From the NCBI GenBank assembly GCA_963932465.1, contig OZ010787.1:35964087-36028086 (forward strand): DNA of 64,000 bases, in the 5' to 3' direction. The notes below the pieces were generated by a model, which did not search any database, was not told the DNA's origin, and saw only the letters and a program-made list of their open reading frames with translations. Source of the DNA: Maratus speciosus (lineage: Eukaryota; Arthropoda; Arachnida; Araneae; Salticidae). A program made the translations under genes and the position numbers. Of the stretch, positions 44,905 to 57,089 are shown one piece after another (the first letter of the stretch is position 1; every line of letters starts with the position of its first letter).

Positions 44905-44987
44905 TGGAAGAATAAAGGGCTGCGGACGAAGAGAGGTCGCTCGCGTGGCGAGCGACCTCTCTTCGTCCGCAGCCCTTTATTCTTCCA
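44905..44987. repeat. Perfect 40-bp-arm palindrome with 3-nt loop
   Basis: The left arm 44905-44944 (TGGAAGAATAAAGGGCTGCG ... GTCGCTCGC) and right arm 44948-44987 are exact reverse complements; the loop is GTG. It is GC-rich within AT-rich DNA. Overlapping open frames on both strands give the same peptide because of the symmetry. Confidence 0.95.
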
Positions 44988-45642
44988 ACATTTTTTCTCC
45001 TGCAGTCCCAGGTGCATCAGGAGAGTCCATCGACTTTTATATATTGTAATTCTTGACCGCAAGGCTTAAAAAGGTCGGTTGGAAATGCTTAGGATGGTTT
45101 TCTTAAAACGTAAAGAATAGATTCAGTTTGCACAAATCATTCCAACAGAAACTTAAAATATAAATATATAATATCTATATATGTATCTCTTATTTTATTT
45201 TTTTACAAAATGGCGGCTTAGTAAAATTTTTATTCGGGCGTCTCAGGCGCGAGGCCCAAAAGTGCTGCACTCGTCACTCTTTTTCTGTTGATCTGAAAAA
45301 ATAAAATAAAATTATTTTCTTTTTCTAACATATTCACGGGACGGATAAACCTATAAAATTATAAAGTAAAAACTTAAGTATGGTTTTTAATAAAATGTTT
45401 GGATTTTGTACTATTTTTTTCGACGTTTTACATCCCTAAAAAATTTTTTATTTACACGAAATCTTTTAAACGTTGGGTACATCCTTCCGGTAATGATATA
45501 AAGAAAAGCCTCACGAAAAATTAACCAAATCGACCAATAACTTTTTGAGTTACAGCACGAGCAGTTTTTGAAAACATAGTTTCGAGATAATAGCGTTTAA
45601 AGTTTCAGTACGATAAGATTACTGGTTTTGGTGACTTGCCGA

Positions 45643-46086
45643 TCAATCAGCAATCCTAGGTGCATGTAATAGACCTTCTGATTCCTTGAAAAGCTGGTTT
45701 TCTTCGAGTTGCTGCTGTTTTCGGGCTGTACGACCTGTTTTTGTCTGAAAAAGACTCCTCCTGTTCTGTCTCGTTACTCGCGCCTCATCAGCATTTTCGG
45801 AAAAAACTTTGGCATAGGTGCCAACAACAATATTTAAATTATGCATAACTCTAAGAGCGGAAGTGTAGCCTTCATTAAATATCCCAGCAGCGATGTATGC
45901 TGAAATTTCAACAATTAGTAGTCCAGAATGCAGGTGTTTTGGAGATAACCGCCAAACTGTTGCGTTAAAACTTTCATTACCGTTCTGGTTATGGCGACTC
46001 AAGAATCTTTGTAGTAAGTCATCTCTAGATAAATCTTGGTAGATTGGTAGGAGATGTTCTTGAGGAAGATCTTTGTTTAATCTTCC
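45643..46086 (-). pseudogene. MULE/Mutator-like transposase, C-terminal fragment
   Basis: The frame is open from 46086 (just below a TAG at 46087-46089) to a stop at 45643-45645. It has no ATG at its head. It reads QNGNESFNATVWRLSPKHLH, then a helical stretch (EISAYIAAGIFNEGYTSALR), then a basic, Gln-rich tail ending LLHAPRIAD. A histidine or glutamine followed by NESFN and W...PK is typical of the end of the transposase core in arthropod Mutator-like elements. The catalytic DDE part is missing upstream. AT-rich 3' sequence with conserved-looking text (AAACGCTATTATCTCG on the minus strand) continues to about 45300 and is probably the rest of the element. Confidence 0.65.
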
Positions 46087-46089
46087 CTA

Positions 46090-47340
46090 ACACGACATGT
46101 GGGCTCTGGCGCGCTCGACTAAAAGTCGGATAACTCTGTTAATATTGAATATTTTGATTTTTCCTCTTGCCAGTATATTCTAGAGATATATTTTTCAAAT
46201 ATGAAAAAAAAAAAATCGATTTTTTGAAATTTTTAAAGGGATTTTTACCCCCCTTAAGTGTAATACCAAAGTAAACATTAATTTACTATTAAACTTCTGG
46301 TAAATAAAATATGCGCAACATTTCAAAAGAAACATTATAGATTAGGTTTTGTCCCTAAAAGAAGCCACAAACTTTTCAGTATAACTGCTTAAAACATCAC
46401 TACCTAAAAAGAAACTTTTAAAAGCTTAGAAACTCGAGCTAAATTTCTGAACTCTACATGCTTGCAAACGCATATATTACTTTGAAGTAGGGTGTCACAC
46501 ACTTCACCCCGTCAATTAAGGAATTGATAGACCTTAAGCAACTACCATTGATTGCTGAATTCTGCGGCCTACGATTTGTTGTTACCTTAAATTATCCAAA
46601 TGCTCCCAGTCATTAGGAGGGGGCTGGACATCAGGTTGTGGAGAACCTAATTGCCCCCATTTGAACTGTGGGCAGTTGTATATTTTTAGCATTCGTCCTT
46701 TATATTTTACTGTCAGACTAGTAGAGCTTTCGGCGACGCAGCCCCCCCCCCCCCCCCCGAAAAAAAAATGTATGTAAAGTCTACCGGAGACAACAAAAAA
46801 TTCGCAAACACCATAATATTCATAAAAATACATATAAATTATAAAATATGTAGAACTTTATGTCGGCATGAATGCTTATGTAAAATTTCTATTTTTACAA
46901 CTATTTGTTGATGAGCTGTATGTCTTTAAACTGTCCATTACGCTCATTTTACGCTGGCGTTGAATGGAGATGCTCTCCGTAAGGAAAGATGCGCATTCTA
47001 TACATCTTCAATACACATAATTATGATTAAGACGAATTTAAAAATAAAGATATGAATTATTTTTCATAGATGTTTTTCGAATAAAGTAGAAAAGAAAATA
47101 TCTTATAAATTTGGAACCCTCAAATTATGGGGTGGCTCTGGGAAAATGTCCCAACTGGCCCATTCAGAAATTTTATATTATTTTCAATTATGTTAGAAAG
47201 TAGTAAATAGAAAATAAATAAAAGGGACACATTGCAACTCCGTGCCTTTATTTTCCGAAAGTTTGCAATTCCACATATTTCCCCTTTTAAGGCTGTTGTT
47301 CTCAAATCTAAGTGGCTTTTATCTCACACATTCTCGAATT
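46090..47340. other. Spacer with a C17 run
   Basis: No genes were recognised. A pure C run covers 46742-46758, followed directly by an A run. Confidence 0.5.
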
Positions 47341-47640
47341 CATTTTTGTTCGTAAACACATGACATTGGCAAGTGCTCAGAAAATATGCAATCGAACGTT
47401 TTTTCCATGTTTTCAGAAAGGCGAGGCTTTTTACGGAAAATGCTGTCAAAGTTGCCCTTTTGAATCGAATTTCTGTACGGAGTAGCCCGTTAAATGTCAT
47501 CATGGGGAAAAATCGCTTAATCAACATGTAATTCATTTGTCGATAAATTAAAGTATTCGATTCCAAATCATTTAAAAAAATTATGCCGGCAAGTTTCCTG
47601 CTTTTACGTATATTAAATACTCTGTAAATGTGTCAGAAAG
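47341..47640. repeat. Dispersed repeat R3, copy 2
   Basis: Diverged partner of 28300-28560, with ACACATGACATTGGCAAGTG, ATGCAATCGAACG and AATGCTGTCAAA in the same order. Confidence 0.55.
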
Positions 47641-49689
47641 TTTCACGTTGTTGAGTGGGCAAAAAGATTCTCTTTTTTTTTTTCTTTTCTAGAACTGCCA
47701 CATAATTAATATAGATATTAAATTTTATATCTAAGTATCTTTCGAAAAATATTTTTATCTTTGCTGTGAATTGCCTAAATTTTGTTTTCTTGGGCCAAAT
47801 TTCAAAATTTTGATTCGTATTTTCTGTTATCTCTCCTGTCACCTTGTAAAAGTAAAGATAAGTAGAATTCCCTACTTAAAAAAAAAAAAAATCACTTGTT
47901 TGTCCTTATTTCAATACCTTTAAAATCTCTATAACTAGTTTTGATTCTTTTAATTCCATGCCCCCTTCCTTCCCCCTAAATGTCGCTCTTGGTAAAAATT
48001 TTCACAAATATATGAGCAATTGTCCTTATAGTACATACGCTATCCATGTAGCGAGTTGAAAGCATCTCTATTTTTTTTAATCCCCCCCCCCCCCCCCCAA
48101 CCTACCGAATAGCCGACATCACCAGTCAGAAAATACTTTTTCTGTACAAAATACCCATTTGTTTGTATTATACTATGGTTGATGTAAAGTAAGAATTAAG
48201 TAAAACCTATTATGACATTTATTATAACATGTGTATAGATTCAATATTTAATGCTAATGTTTTTGTGACAAACTTCTCTCTACTCTATGTATTTTTATTA
48301 AACATTGTAATTATCGTATGTTCCGGCGTATAATGAGCAGTTTTGATTCAAGAAAGTGGGTGTCGTATCGCCACTCAAAAAAGTTTCGCTACAACTTGTA
48401 AAACAATTGAATTAAAACGCAATTCAATATAAAAACATAGCAAATTTAATGAAAAAACAAGAAGCTGTTTATATATAATGAAAGTAATCACGTCAGTTCT
48501 CCACACTAGAACTTCACAAGCCAAAATCCTGGCTTTTTCATACCATCGCATTTGCCACGTGCTTACAGCAAAATACTAACTCTGCTCATACAGAGCTCCT
48601 CAGAAAGCGAACTTCGCCTAGCTGTCCCAAGCACGGACTGCTCTGCACATTTCAGCGGAGTCTTGACGAAACTCGTTTTCCCCTCCGCATTCCCTAACTT
48701 ATCTCTATGGGATGGAAGTAAACCCTTTTGCTCTATCTCAAAGCAGGAATTTAATTTGAAAAACGCTACTTCGCGCGGACGTTGTTACGTGGGTAAAAAT
48801 TTACATATGCGTCAGATATAAAAATAAAAGATTAAAAATTTAGAAAATATGAGCATAAGAACTGGGATTTTTCGCGTTATTGATAGTTGTACACTTACCT
48901 ACAGCATCGTATTGTATTTCTTTTTTTTTTTTTATTAATAATTATTAAGTGCATAATTATTAAGTGCATATTCTAGTGTAAGTGTATATTATTTACAATT
49001 TTCAATCTTATTTATTGTAATTTCATGCTCCAGATGTCATGAGAGTTTCTTTGTAAAGAAAGGAGTAATCATAATATGGCGAATATATATAAAAATAGAA
49101 ATATATATATAATACTCCTAGGTGCGCGTTGAACATACGCTAGTTATAATAATGATTCAGCATTAAAAGATAAAATATGATTTTAATTAAAAAAATGTAA
49201 AATAAATCCTGTTAAGCTTATGCATTATTTTCCATGACAAATCAGTTTTATTATTAGTATCCACTTTTAATGAAAAAAATGAAAGTGTATTAAAAATATT
49301 TTATTCCAACCGCAAGTTTTCTTTTTCGTTGATGCATGTGCTTATGTGGTCAGTTAAATTTACTTTCGCAGTGATCTGACGTTCATAATCTAGCTATTTT
49401 ATCTTTCCCGGAATAAAATTCCCGTGGATTTAGATCCGGAAACAGCACAATCCTTACAACAGGAAATGAATTGCTAATCTTTCTATTATCAAGGAAAATA
49501 ATTCATGAAAACTGCTGTTTGGGCAGTTTGGTCGCAGAAATAGTACTAGGTCTTTTCCCCTTGCATTTTGTACTGGACTGAATTAATCATTATATTTTTA
49601 TCTGATACTATTTCCATCGCGCTGTTTTTTTCGTTTAGTGACCGATCTTATCATGTCGCATGCTTATTCGTAATAGTCCTGGAGCTCGT
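47641..49689. other. AT-rich region without recognised genes
   Basis: A C17 run lies at 48082-48098. ATCGTATGTTCCGGCGTATA near 48315 resembles a DNA-transposon tip, but no mirrored end was found. Confidence 0.45.
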
Positions 49690-50220
49690 AACATCAGAAG
49701 CTCCGTCATCTCGGAATTGAAAAAAAAAAAAAAAATGTAAATCGTTAGTAAAATGTCATACGAACGAATGAGCTAGATATGACTAGGTTTGACATGCCGA
49801 AAAGTTGTTTAATTAAATTATTATTAAAAATTGTTTCCCGTCATCGATGATTTTGATCACTTTTAGCGCATTTAATAGAAAATTTTGAACACTTTCAGGA
49901 AAAATTGGTATGACAAGTTTTATTCTGCCGGAACAGACTGTCATACCTATTTTAAAGAGGCGGGCGGTGATAAAATTACACGTTTATTTTGCTTTGAATT
50001 TTCACCGGCTGACTACTTTATTTCGCGTCTGGACGCTGGCCAAGTGTCGATTTTCCACGAGAACGGTAATTCATTACATGTTTTGAATAATAATTAATTA
50101 AACTTATTTTTGGCATGTCAAACCCAGTCATACCTAGCTCACTTTGTTCGTATGACTTTTTACTGTCATTTACATTTTTGTTTTCTTCAATTCCGCAATG
50201 ATGGGACCGGCTCCCGGACT
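49690..50220. mobile_element. Foldback element with TCATAC boxes
   Basis: The arms, about 49700-49850 and 50060-50215, are inverse copies: CGGAATTGAA, AAATGTAAAT, GTCATACGAAC, GAGCTAGATATGACTAGG and TTTGACATGCC on the left have their complements in order on the right. Inside, GGTATGACA and TGTCATACC form a further inverted pair. Short plus-strand open frames across the unit are not supported as genes. Confidence 0.65.
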
Positions 50221-50512
50221 ATAAAATGGTACAATTCAACTTTTCAGAAAGGACCGGATAAAGTTGTTTCTTATTTAAAATGGATCAGGAATTAATTTAA
50301 AATTCTTATAACTTTAGAGTTGAAAGTAACTTCTTTACTTTAGTATCAACCACGTCTCTCGATTAAAAGACAAAATGAGTGCCAATTCCAGGTCACTAAC
50401 AAAATAAAAAGAAAAGGGCCCAGTTAAACCGATGGCATTGAGCTCACAGGCCATTCACACTAATTGTATATTATACTCTTATTTCAAAGAATAATGACCC
50501 TCGAAAAATAAA

Positions 50513-51845
50513 TTAAGGGGAGGTTAGCCCCCCGCTTCCCCCTTTATACTGAACCAATGAACCTTCAAATCTAATCAGGGAAGCGCCTTATAAAAATAAA
50601 CCTGTATACTAAATTTGAAGCAAATCGGATAATTCTGCATGAAAAACACATGTAGCTAAATTAAGGGGAGGGATTAGCTAGAGATCTGCACGGGCCGGCC
50701 CGTGGCCCGGGCTCGGGCCTATTTTTATTCACGGCACTCGGGCCGGTCCGGGCCCGGGCCATACTTTTTCTGAAGGCTCGGCCCGGACCGGGCCTATTCA
50801 CTACTCTTTACGGGCCGGCCCGGTCTCGGGCCTTACTTTTTCCTGAAGGTTCGGGCCGGGCGGGGCCTAACTTATTTTTTCTGCATAGACCCGGGTACTG
50901 GTTTCATTCCTAATCTTCACTGCCCAACATTTTTATTCCTAGTTTTAACCCAGCCCGTATGAAAATCATTGTCTCCGCGTGCCCTGGTCCGTTCAAAGGT
51001 CAGAAAAATTGTGCGAAGCCCAATTTTACTTGGGTTTGGCACAATTTTTTTTTCAAAACATGCATACATTTTTAAATTGCCATTATTCTACAATTAAACA
51101 TTCAAATTCATTCTTTTTAAAGAATAGTAAATTTCTACACTTATTAAAATATAGTAAAACGTGCGAAAAAGAACCTGTCTATGACGGAATCTTGTTTTAA
51201 ACGGAAATACGTGTTGATCTATGCAAAATTAATATACTACTACGCCAGAAAAGAATATATAATACATTTACACTTGCTAAGAAGGGAACTTGTCTATAAC
51301 GCATTTTTTTTTCTTTTCTATGCAATTCTGTCTTAGATTTTACTGTATAGCATTTTTCAGATTTTTAACACTTCAATACATGGAATATGGATTAACAATA
51401 TTAATGATAACTGAAACATTTACTTAAAAGAAATAGAGATTCATTAAAAAAATAAATATCGTACCCTGCGGCACTTCTATAAAAATGAAGATTATAAACA
51501 TGAAAAAAAAAGTTAAGATAAATATTTTTGGCTTGAACTCTACGTACGAGACAAACTTTTAACAAAATTGACGTAAAAATCAATGTTTTGTAGAAATTCA
51601 TTCGGGCCGAACTTTTAACTCTTTTACCGGGCCGGGCCGAATTTTTTTTCTCTGAGTCGGGCCGGGCCCTGGCCTGGAAATGTCGGCCCGTGCAGACCTC
51701 TAGGATTACCCCCCCCCCTTTATACTTAACCAATGAACTCCTAAAACTAATAAGGGAAGCGCTTTATTAGAATAAACTTGGGGAAAAAATTTGAAGCAAA
51801 TCGGATATTTTTATCAAGCAGAACGTACGGGCACATTAGCTCTCG
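50513..51845 (+). repeat. Two tandem 148-bp units, the second split by a hAT-like element
   Basis: Unit 1 starts TTAAGGGGAGGTTAG at 50513. Unit 2 starts TTAAGGGGAGGGATTAG at 50661 and resumes at 51711 with CTTTATACTTAACCAATGAA. Both contain GGGAAGCGC and TTTGAAGCAAATCGGATA. Confidence 0.75.
50679..51702. mobile_element. hAT-like non-autonomous element with GC-rich termini
   Basis: The left tip TAGAGATCTGCACGGGCCGG mirrors the right tip CGGCCCGTGCAGACCTCTA. Target copies are GGATTAGC (50671-50678) and GGATTACC (51703-51710), 7 of 8 identical, the length typical of hAT elements. Subterminal CGGGCC/GGCCCG boxes are strikingly dense against an AT-rich interior. No transposase frame remains. Confidence 0.75.
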
Positions 51846-52904
51846 GTCTTTCATAGCCTGTGAGCTAAAAAGTAGCAACTAAAAAATTATTTGCCAGCTG
51901 CCATCTTATAACTACATTTTCTACCAGGAGAGATTTTGAAACAATTAAAATTTACATATTTATTTGAGCTATACAATTTCAGATGAATAAAAAATAGGAA
52001 ATTTTAACAAGTTTGTTGGTTAGCTTTTTTAAATAAAATTATGCCCACCAATAAAACTGCTAATGCTGGCCACTAATGAATTCTTCTAATTTTGCCCTTT
52101 ACCATCGATTACATATAGACAATAGGATTGTATAACGTCGTAAGTGGAAAAAAAAAACTGATAAGTGTTCTACTAGTGACATGTTTCTAATTCACTGGTA
52201 TTAATCTCAAAAAAAAAAAAAAAAAAAAATTAAAAAAAGCGATTTTTTCCGATTTTAGAGGAATTTATTTTTCGAATTACTATTCTTCTCATTCGTTAAC
52301 GCACCCAGGTGGGGGGAGGGAGGGGTTATATGGAATTACGGAAGTGATTTAAATACTTTTTCAATAATTCTGTCAGTGGTTAATCTATAAATTGAGCGTT
52401 CGACAAGGAATAAGAATACAATAGTTATAAGATTTCGCGAATGGGTAAAAAAATATGTATAAAATATATAACATTCATGTACAGCTATGGGGAAACAAAA
52501 GATATTCTGGCGAAAATCATAGTGTAAAAATACAACTGGTACCAATCGTTCAGTAATAACGACTGTTAATTAATGCCATTCTTAGATTTTGTTTAGGGGA
52601 TCGTCAAAATATAAAAATAGCAACAAACTTTAAATTTTCAATGCTAACACATCACTTTGACACCATATTTGGATTATTCGATAGATTTTACCTTCAGATT
52701 ATACTAAATAAGAAATCATTTGGCCAAGTAGTTTAGGAATTATGCAGGTTTAAAGTTTGGAACTCTTAATGTTAAATTCATTTTTACTCATTTAAAAATG
52801 CAGATTGTAATTCGGGTAATTTTTTAATCTTCGCATATTTGAAAGTTTTAAAGTCAATCTTTGTTCTAAAAAGATTCATTGACTATTCATATTTCTTTTA
52901 AATC
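51846..52904. other. AT-rich spacer
   Basis: No genes were recognised. An A run lies at about 52210-52229. Confidence 0.5.
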
Positions 52905-53081
52905 CCTTTGGCAGGATTTAGGGCGATCGGGTTTATTTACGTTTCGTTCTTTCGCTGCAATCTCTTACCCTGCAATTATAGAGCTTCAAAATATTGTTTG
53001 AAATGCCCGTAAAAGATCTCGGCGAATGCTTGAAAGTTAAAAAGCCGAATTCAGATGAGAAAATCGAAATAGATTCGATCG
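52905..53081 (+). CDS. Duplicated exon-like unit, copy 1 (intact frame)
   Basis: After a block of mixed composition (GGGCGATCGGGTTTATTTAC, CTGCAATTATAGAGCTTC), an ATG at 53003 opens MPVKDLGECLKVKKPNSDEK followed by IEIDSIVCQNS before the frame runs into a (TA)n tract at 53096. It resembles the 5' UTR and first codons of a gene. The protein is not recognised. A second copy begins 307 bp later. Confidence 0.35.
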
Positions 53082-53211
53082 TGTGCCAAAATTCTATATA
53101 TATATATATATATATATTACGCCAACGTACGTGGCACAGAAATCGCGATTATTTGTTATTGTTTAATGGCAACGACCGAGAAACGCATCTCATTGGTTAT
53201 TATGTAAAAGT

Positions 53212-53391
53212 CCTTTGGCAGGATTTAGGGCGATCGGGTTTATTTACGTTTCGTTCTTTCGCTGCAATCTCTTACACTGCAATTATAGAGCTTCAAAATA
53301 TTATTTGAAATGCCCGAAAAAGATCTCGACGAATGCTTGAAAGTTAAGAAGAAGCCGAATTAAGAAGAGAAAATAGTATAGATTCGATCGA
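53212..53391 (+). pseudogene. Duplicated exon-like unit, copy 2 (broken frame)
   Basis: It is highly similar to 52905-53081. The matching frame reads MPEKDLDECLKVKKKPN and then hits TAA, where copy 1 continues SDEK. An extra AAG-type codon and substitutions are present. Confidence 0.5.
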
Positions 53392-53424
53392 GAACACAGA
53401 GCATAAGCGATTGCCAACACAGGC

Positions 53425-53523
53425 GGGACGAGGAACATTAAAAATCAGTTTTTTATTTTTTGTAAATGTCACTTTAAATATTATTCAAGGGTACATTATA
53501 TGCATTATAGCATGCATTTATCA

Positions 53524-53568
<45 letters not shown>

Positions 53569-54069
53569 GATGGAGTTTTACGCATCATCTTAGAAATCTT
53601 CGAAATGCCCCCTGCGCGTTCCATATCAATGAAAATCCCCAATATTTTTTTATAAAAGTTTGGTTTATATATATATAAATAAAACTGTGCATCGAATTTT
53701 ATATATTTGAATATATATATATATATATATATAAAAGAAAAAAAATTGAAAAATTTCAAAAAATTTTGATTTTTTTTTTTTTTTTTGATATACCTTTATA
53801 TTCAAATATATAAAGTTCGATGCACAGTTTTATTTATATATATAAACCAAACTTTTATAAAAAATATTGGGTATTTTCATTGATATGGAATGCGCAGGGA
53901 GCATTTCGGAGATTTCTAAAACGACGCGTAAAATTCCACTTTTTTCTCAAAAATAACATTTTTTTTTTTTGTAATAAATGCATGCTATAATGCATACAAT
54001 GTTTCTTTGAGTAATATTTAAAGTGAAATTTACAAAAAAAAAAAAAATATTTTTAAGGCCCCTCGTCCC
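53425..54069. mobile_element. Long near-perfect palindrome of about 645 bp
   Basis: The left arm 53425-53755 and right arm 53770-54069 mirror each other from GGGACGAGG / CCTCGTCCC at the tips, through TAAATATTA, ATGCATTATAGCATGCATTT and CATATCAATGAAAATCCCCA, to TTATATATATATAAATAAAA near the centre. Arms differ mainly in homopolymer and (TA)n lengths. The left arm holds an A34 run (53525-53558). No coding frame is conserved. Confidence 0.85.
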
Positions 54070-54754
54070 CTTAATAACCATAGCATGCACGCGTTGCTTC
54101 TGAAATCCAAACTACTGATTTAAACGTTCCGGTGTCTCTACAACCCCCCCCCCCTCTGTACGACCCGCGATACAAATTTCAGTACGGGCCACCAGAAGTA
54201 TGATGCCATAAAACCTGCTTAGATGGAAACGAAAACGACCAGTGATAAATTCCGTTTTATGCAGGTTATTTAAATTGAACAAAGCATAATAGCATTTTTT
54301 TGGGGGGGGGGGAGTGGTGCTGGAACTTTTTTTCGTTTATTGCAGGATTCCGTTATAAACAGGCTTTACTCTATTAGAAAATAAATTTGCTGGAAGGTAC
54401 TTTTTAACAAATATAGTAATATTTGCTTACAATTTATTGTTTCTTTTTCAGTATTGCAGTTTTTGTTGTATTTGTAATTGCTTTTTTATCTAAAGACTTT
54501 AAATAAAAAATTAAATTGTTGAAAATATAATTAAATTTTAATTGAATTCATCAATTAATTTGGAATAAAAAAAGTTTAAAGTGTGAGACATATAAAAATT
54601 AAAAAACTTAACCTGTGACTTTACACAACTTTGGAACTGAACTAGAGTCGGGCCCTGGTAATTTGCACCGTCTTCCCCCCCTCCCTTCTGTACGGTCCTG
54701 CGATCAAAACTTCATATTCATCTAAGAATATTATTACGGGGCCGGGCTGGTCAG
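54070..54754. other. Spacer with C- and G-runs
   Basis: C11 at 54144-54154 and G11 at 54302-54312. Two related blocks (TCTGTACGACCCGCGAT near 54156 and TCTGTACGGTCCTGCGAT near 54688) suggest a diverged direct repeat. Confidence 0.5.
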
Positions 54755-54759
54755 CTAGT
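54738..54759 (+). repeat. CAGCTAGT repeat tip
   Basis: GGCCGGGCTGGTCAGCTAGT resembles the right tip of the 34461-36763 element (GGGCCGGGCCAGTTAGT). It may be the end of another copy whose left end is not recognised. Confidence 0.45.
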
Positions 54760-54910
54760 ATATACATATTTTTAAATTTCCGAAAACTATATTTTAATGC
54801 TGCTTAAAGGTTATTTCAAATTATTTTTCGCAAAATTAATTTGCCTACGATCTATGTATCTCTTTAAAATGATTCATGCGTCAAAACTGTGTCTTTCGGA
54901 TTACAAAATG

Positions 54911-55226
54911 AGGTCTGTGACGTCCCCCCCCCCCCCCCCGACATTATGGAATTTAAAAACTGAAAACACCATTCGTTTGAGCGAGAAACTGAAACAAGTT
55001 AAAGTTCAAAGCCTTCGTTTTGTGAAGTTGGCCCCCCGACTTTATGTGATTTCAAAACTGAAAACATCATTCGTTTGAGTGACAAAAATTTTCGGTTGAG
55101 CAACAAACTGAAAGGCCAAAAAAGAAAAAATCGGAGGGGCTTATAACTTTTTTCAGTTTGACGCTCAAACGAATAGTGTTTTCAATTTTTTAATTCCATA
55201 AAGTCGGGGGCCAACTTTACAGACCT
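54911..55226. mobile_element. Small foldback with a doubled left arm
   Basis: AGGTCTGTGACGTCC at the left mirrors AACTTTACAGACCT at the right. The block CCGACATTATGGAATTTAAA ... CATTCGTTTGAGCG (from 54939) is repeated directly near 55038 and inverted at 55163-55210. A C16 run covers 54924-54939. Confidence 0.6.
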
Positions 55227-56805
55227 TACAAAATGGGAAAATTATTTTGGCAATTGTAATGCATGGAACATTTTAATGCTAAAATGATTAAAAGCTTTAA
55301 AAAATTTTTGATTTTCAGTAAATTGATTTTTTTTTCTTCAAATATTTATTGAATTTATGATACAGAGCACTTCTTTCAAAAATTTCTTGTTGGAATAGAA
55401 AAAATAATGAAAAATAATTTTTTAAATGTATAGTCTCCTTTAAAACAACAACAAAATGTGCGGATGTGTTAAACAAATTTGTTTTTTTCCAAATAAACTA
55501 ATCGAACATTTTTCTTCATCGAACGTAATTTGTCTTACAGAAAAAATAAAAAGAATTATGCATTATCACTGCATATGAATTAAGCAACATTATCAGAAAA
55601 AATGTTTTCTCGTGCATTGTTTTTTTTTTTTCCGTACGCCAGATTCATTTAAGTATTTTGAATTCAGTTTTCTTAAATGAATTTTGCTCTTTTTTATAGT
55701 TGAACAAATAATGTTATTTGATACAATAATCCTGTTTATTATTATTTTTTTTTTTACTGTTAAAATGTTTGCACAAGATCTACTTCTTTCCCCTCGCACT
55801 CACGATTCACTTGCAAGCGGACGTCTTCTCTTGCATTTGCTAAGATAAATTTTTCACAGTTACCATACACTTTGAAGTGATTATTATTAATAAACAAAGA
55901 CTACCCCCCCCCCCCCCGCTCTTTAAGCGGGTTTTGTTTTTCCAATACTTTCTGAAATTGTGGACCTACTAGAATGCCAAAGGTAGGTTTTTCAGCCGTT
56001 TTGCAACGAAATATGTTTCTCCGCGATTTGAATTGTACGGTATTTTTAGGATAAATGTGCTACATCTTTAGTTATCAACGTCTGCTATCTTATTGCATTT
56101 TCTGTCAGTCGAGTCCCGAAAATTTGTTCAAGATGCCAACTTCGACAATTCCATGTATCTAATATTAAAATTTAATTCTTGAATGTATTAGAAAGTTGCA
56201 AGATTGCATTCGAGAACATCCGTAAATTGGCCATGAGTTTGATACCGTCAAACATTTTTTTTTTTTTTTTTTAAGTATGCTATTTAGTAATAGTTTTTTT
56301 TCTTTTTTGTCACTTTTCAGTGCTACATATTAAATTGGTTGTAATGTGGATTTCAGTGCTAGTTTGAAAAGTGATTAATTCTATCACCAGAAATTTATTT
56401 TGTAGTATTTTATACTCGGCACATTTTAAATCGCTTGCTATTATTTAAAAAATCATATTTTTTTTCTATTATTGATTTCAAAAGTCACATTTCTTTCTTT
56501 TGCATATGAAAAGCTCAGGTGATAAAGGTGGTAAGTGACACAATATCTATTAATGAAGTTCCAAATATTTATTTGCGTTTATTGTCAAATGTCTCCTTTA
56601 TCAATTAAAATATCTGTGGCTATTAGTTTTTAATAATTTAACAAATGGTAGAGGACCATTGATTAACTTCAATCATGTGATTAACGCAAAAATTTTTTTA
56701 AGTATTGTCACATTCTACCTTTTATTATCTGAGCTCTTGATATATTAGTGGTACTTGAAGGTTATATGGCTTATGCCTCAGCCATTTTTGTCCCTTTCTG
56801 CTATG
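55227..56805. other. AT-rich region without recognised genes
   Basis: A C14 run at 55904-55917 and T runs; nothing coding. Confidence 0.5.
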
Positions 56806-57089
56806 CCCTACATCAGGGATGGCGAATCTTTTTGAAAATGCGGGCCAAGAATTTCACATTTTTATGTACCAACATTCTAACGTGTCAGAAACATTTTTAC
56901 AAGGAGAGGGCCAACCTTGGTAATCGCAGATTTTGATTATTTTAATATATGTTGTAGGGTAGAGACCCCTTAGTCTGAGGTTCAACAGATTTTATACAAC
57001 GCCCATTAGTTTTTGAGAAACCGGGGGGGGGGGGGGTCTAATATTAGTACACAACTTAAATACTTACTTTGTAACCAGCAGTATAGATT

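Noticed and set aside
48315..48830. DNA transposon suggested by the CCGGCGTATA motif
   Set aside because: Only one tip-like motif is visible; no mirrored end or target duplication was found.
51401..51733. 110-codon minus-strand open frame
   Set aside because: It crosses the right end of the hAT-like element and its flank; no domain.
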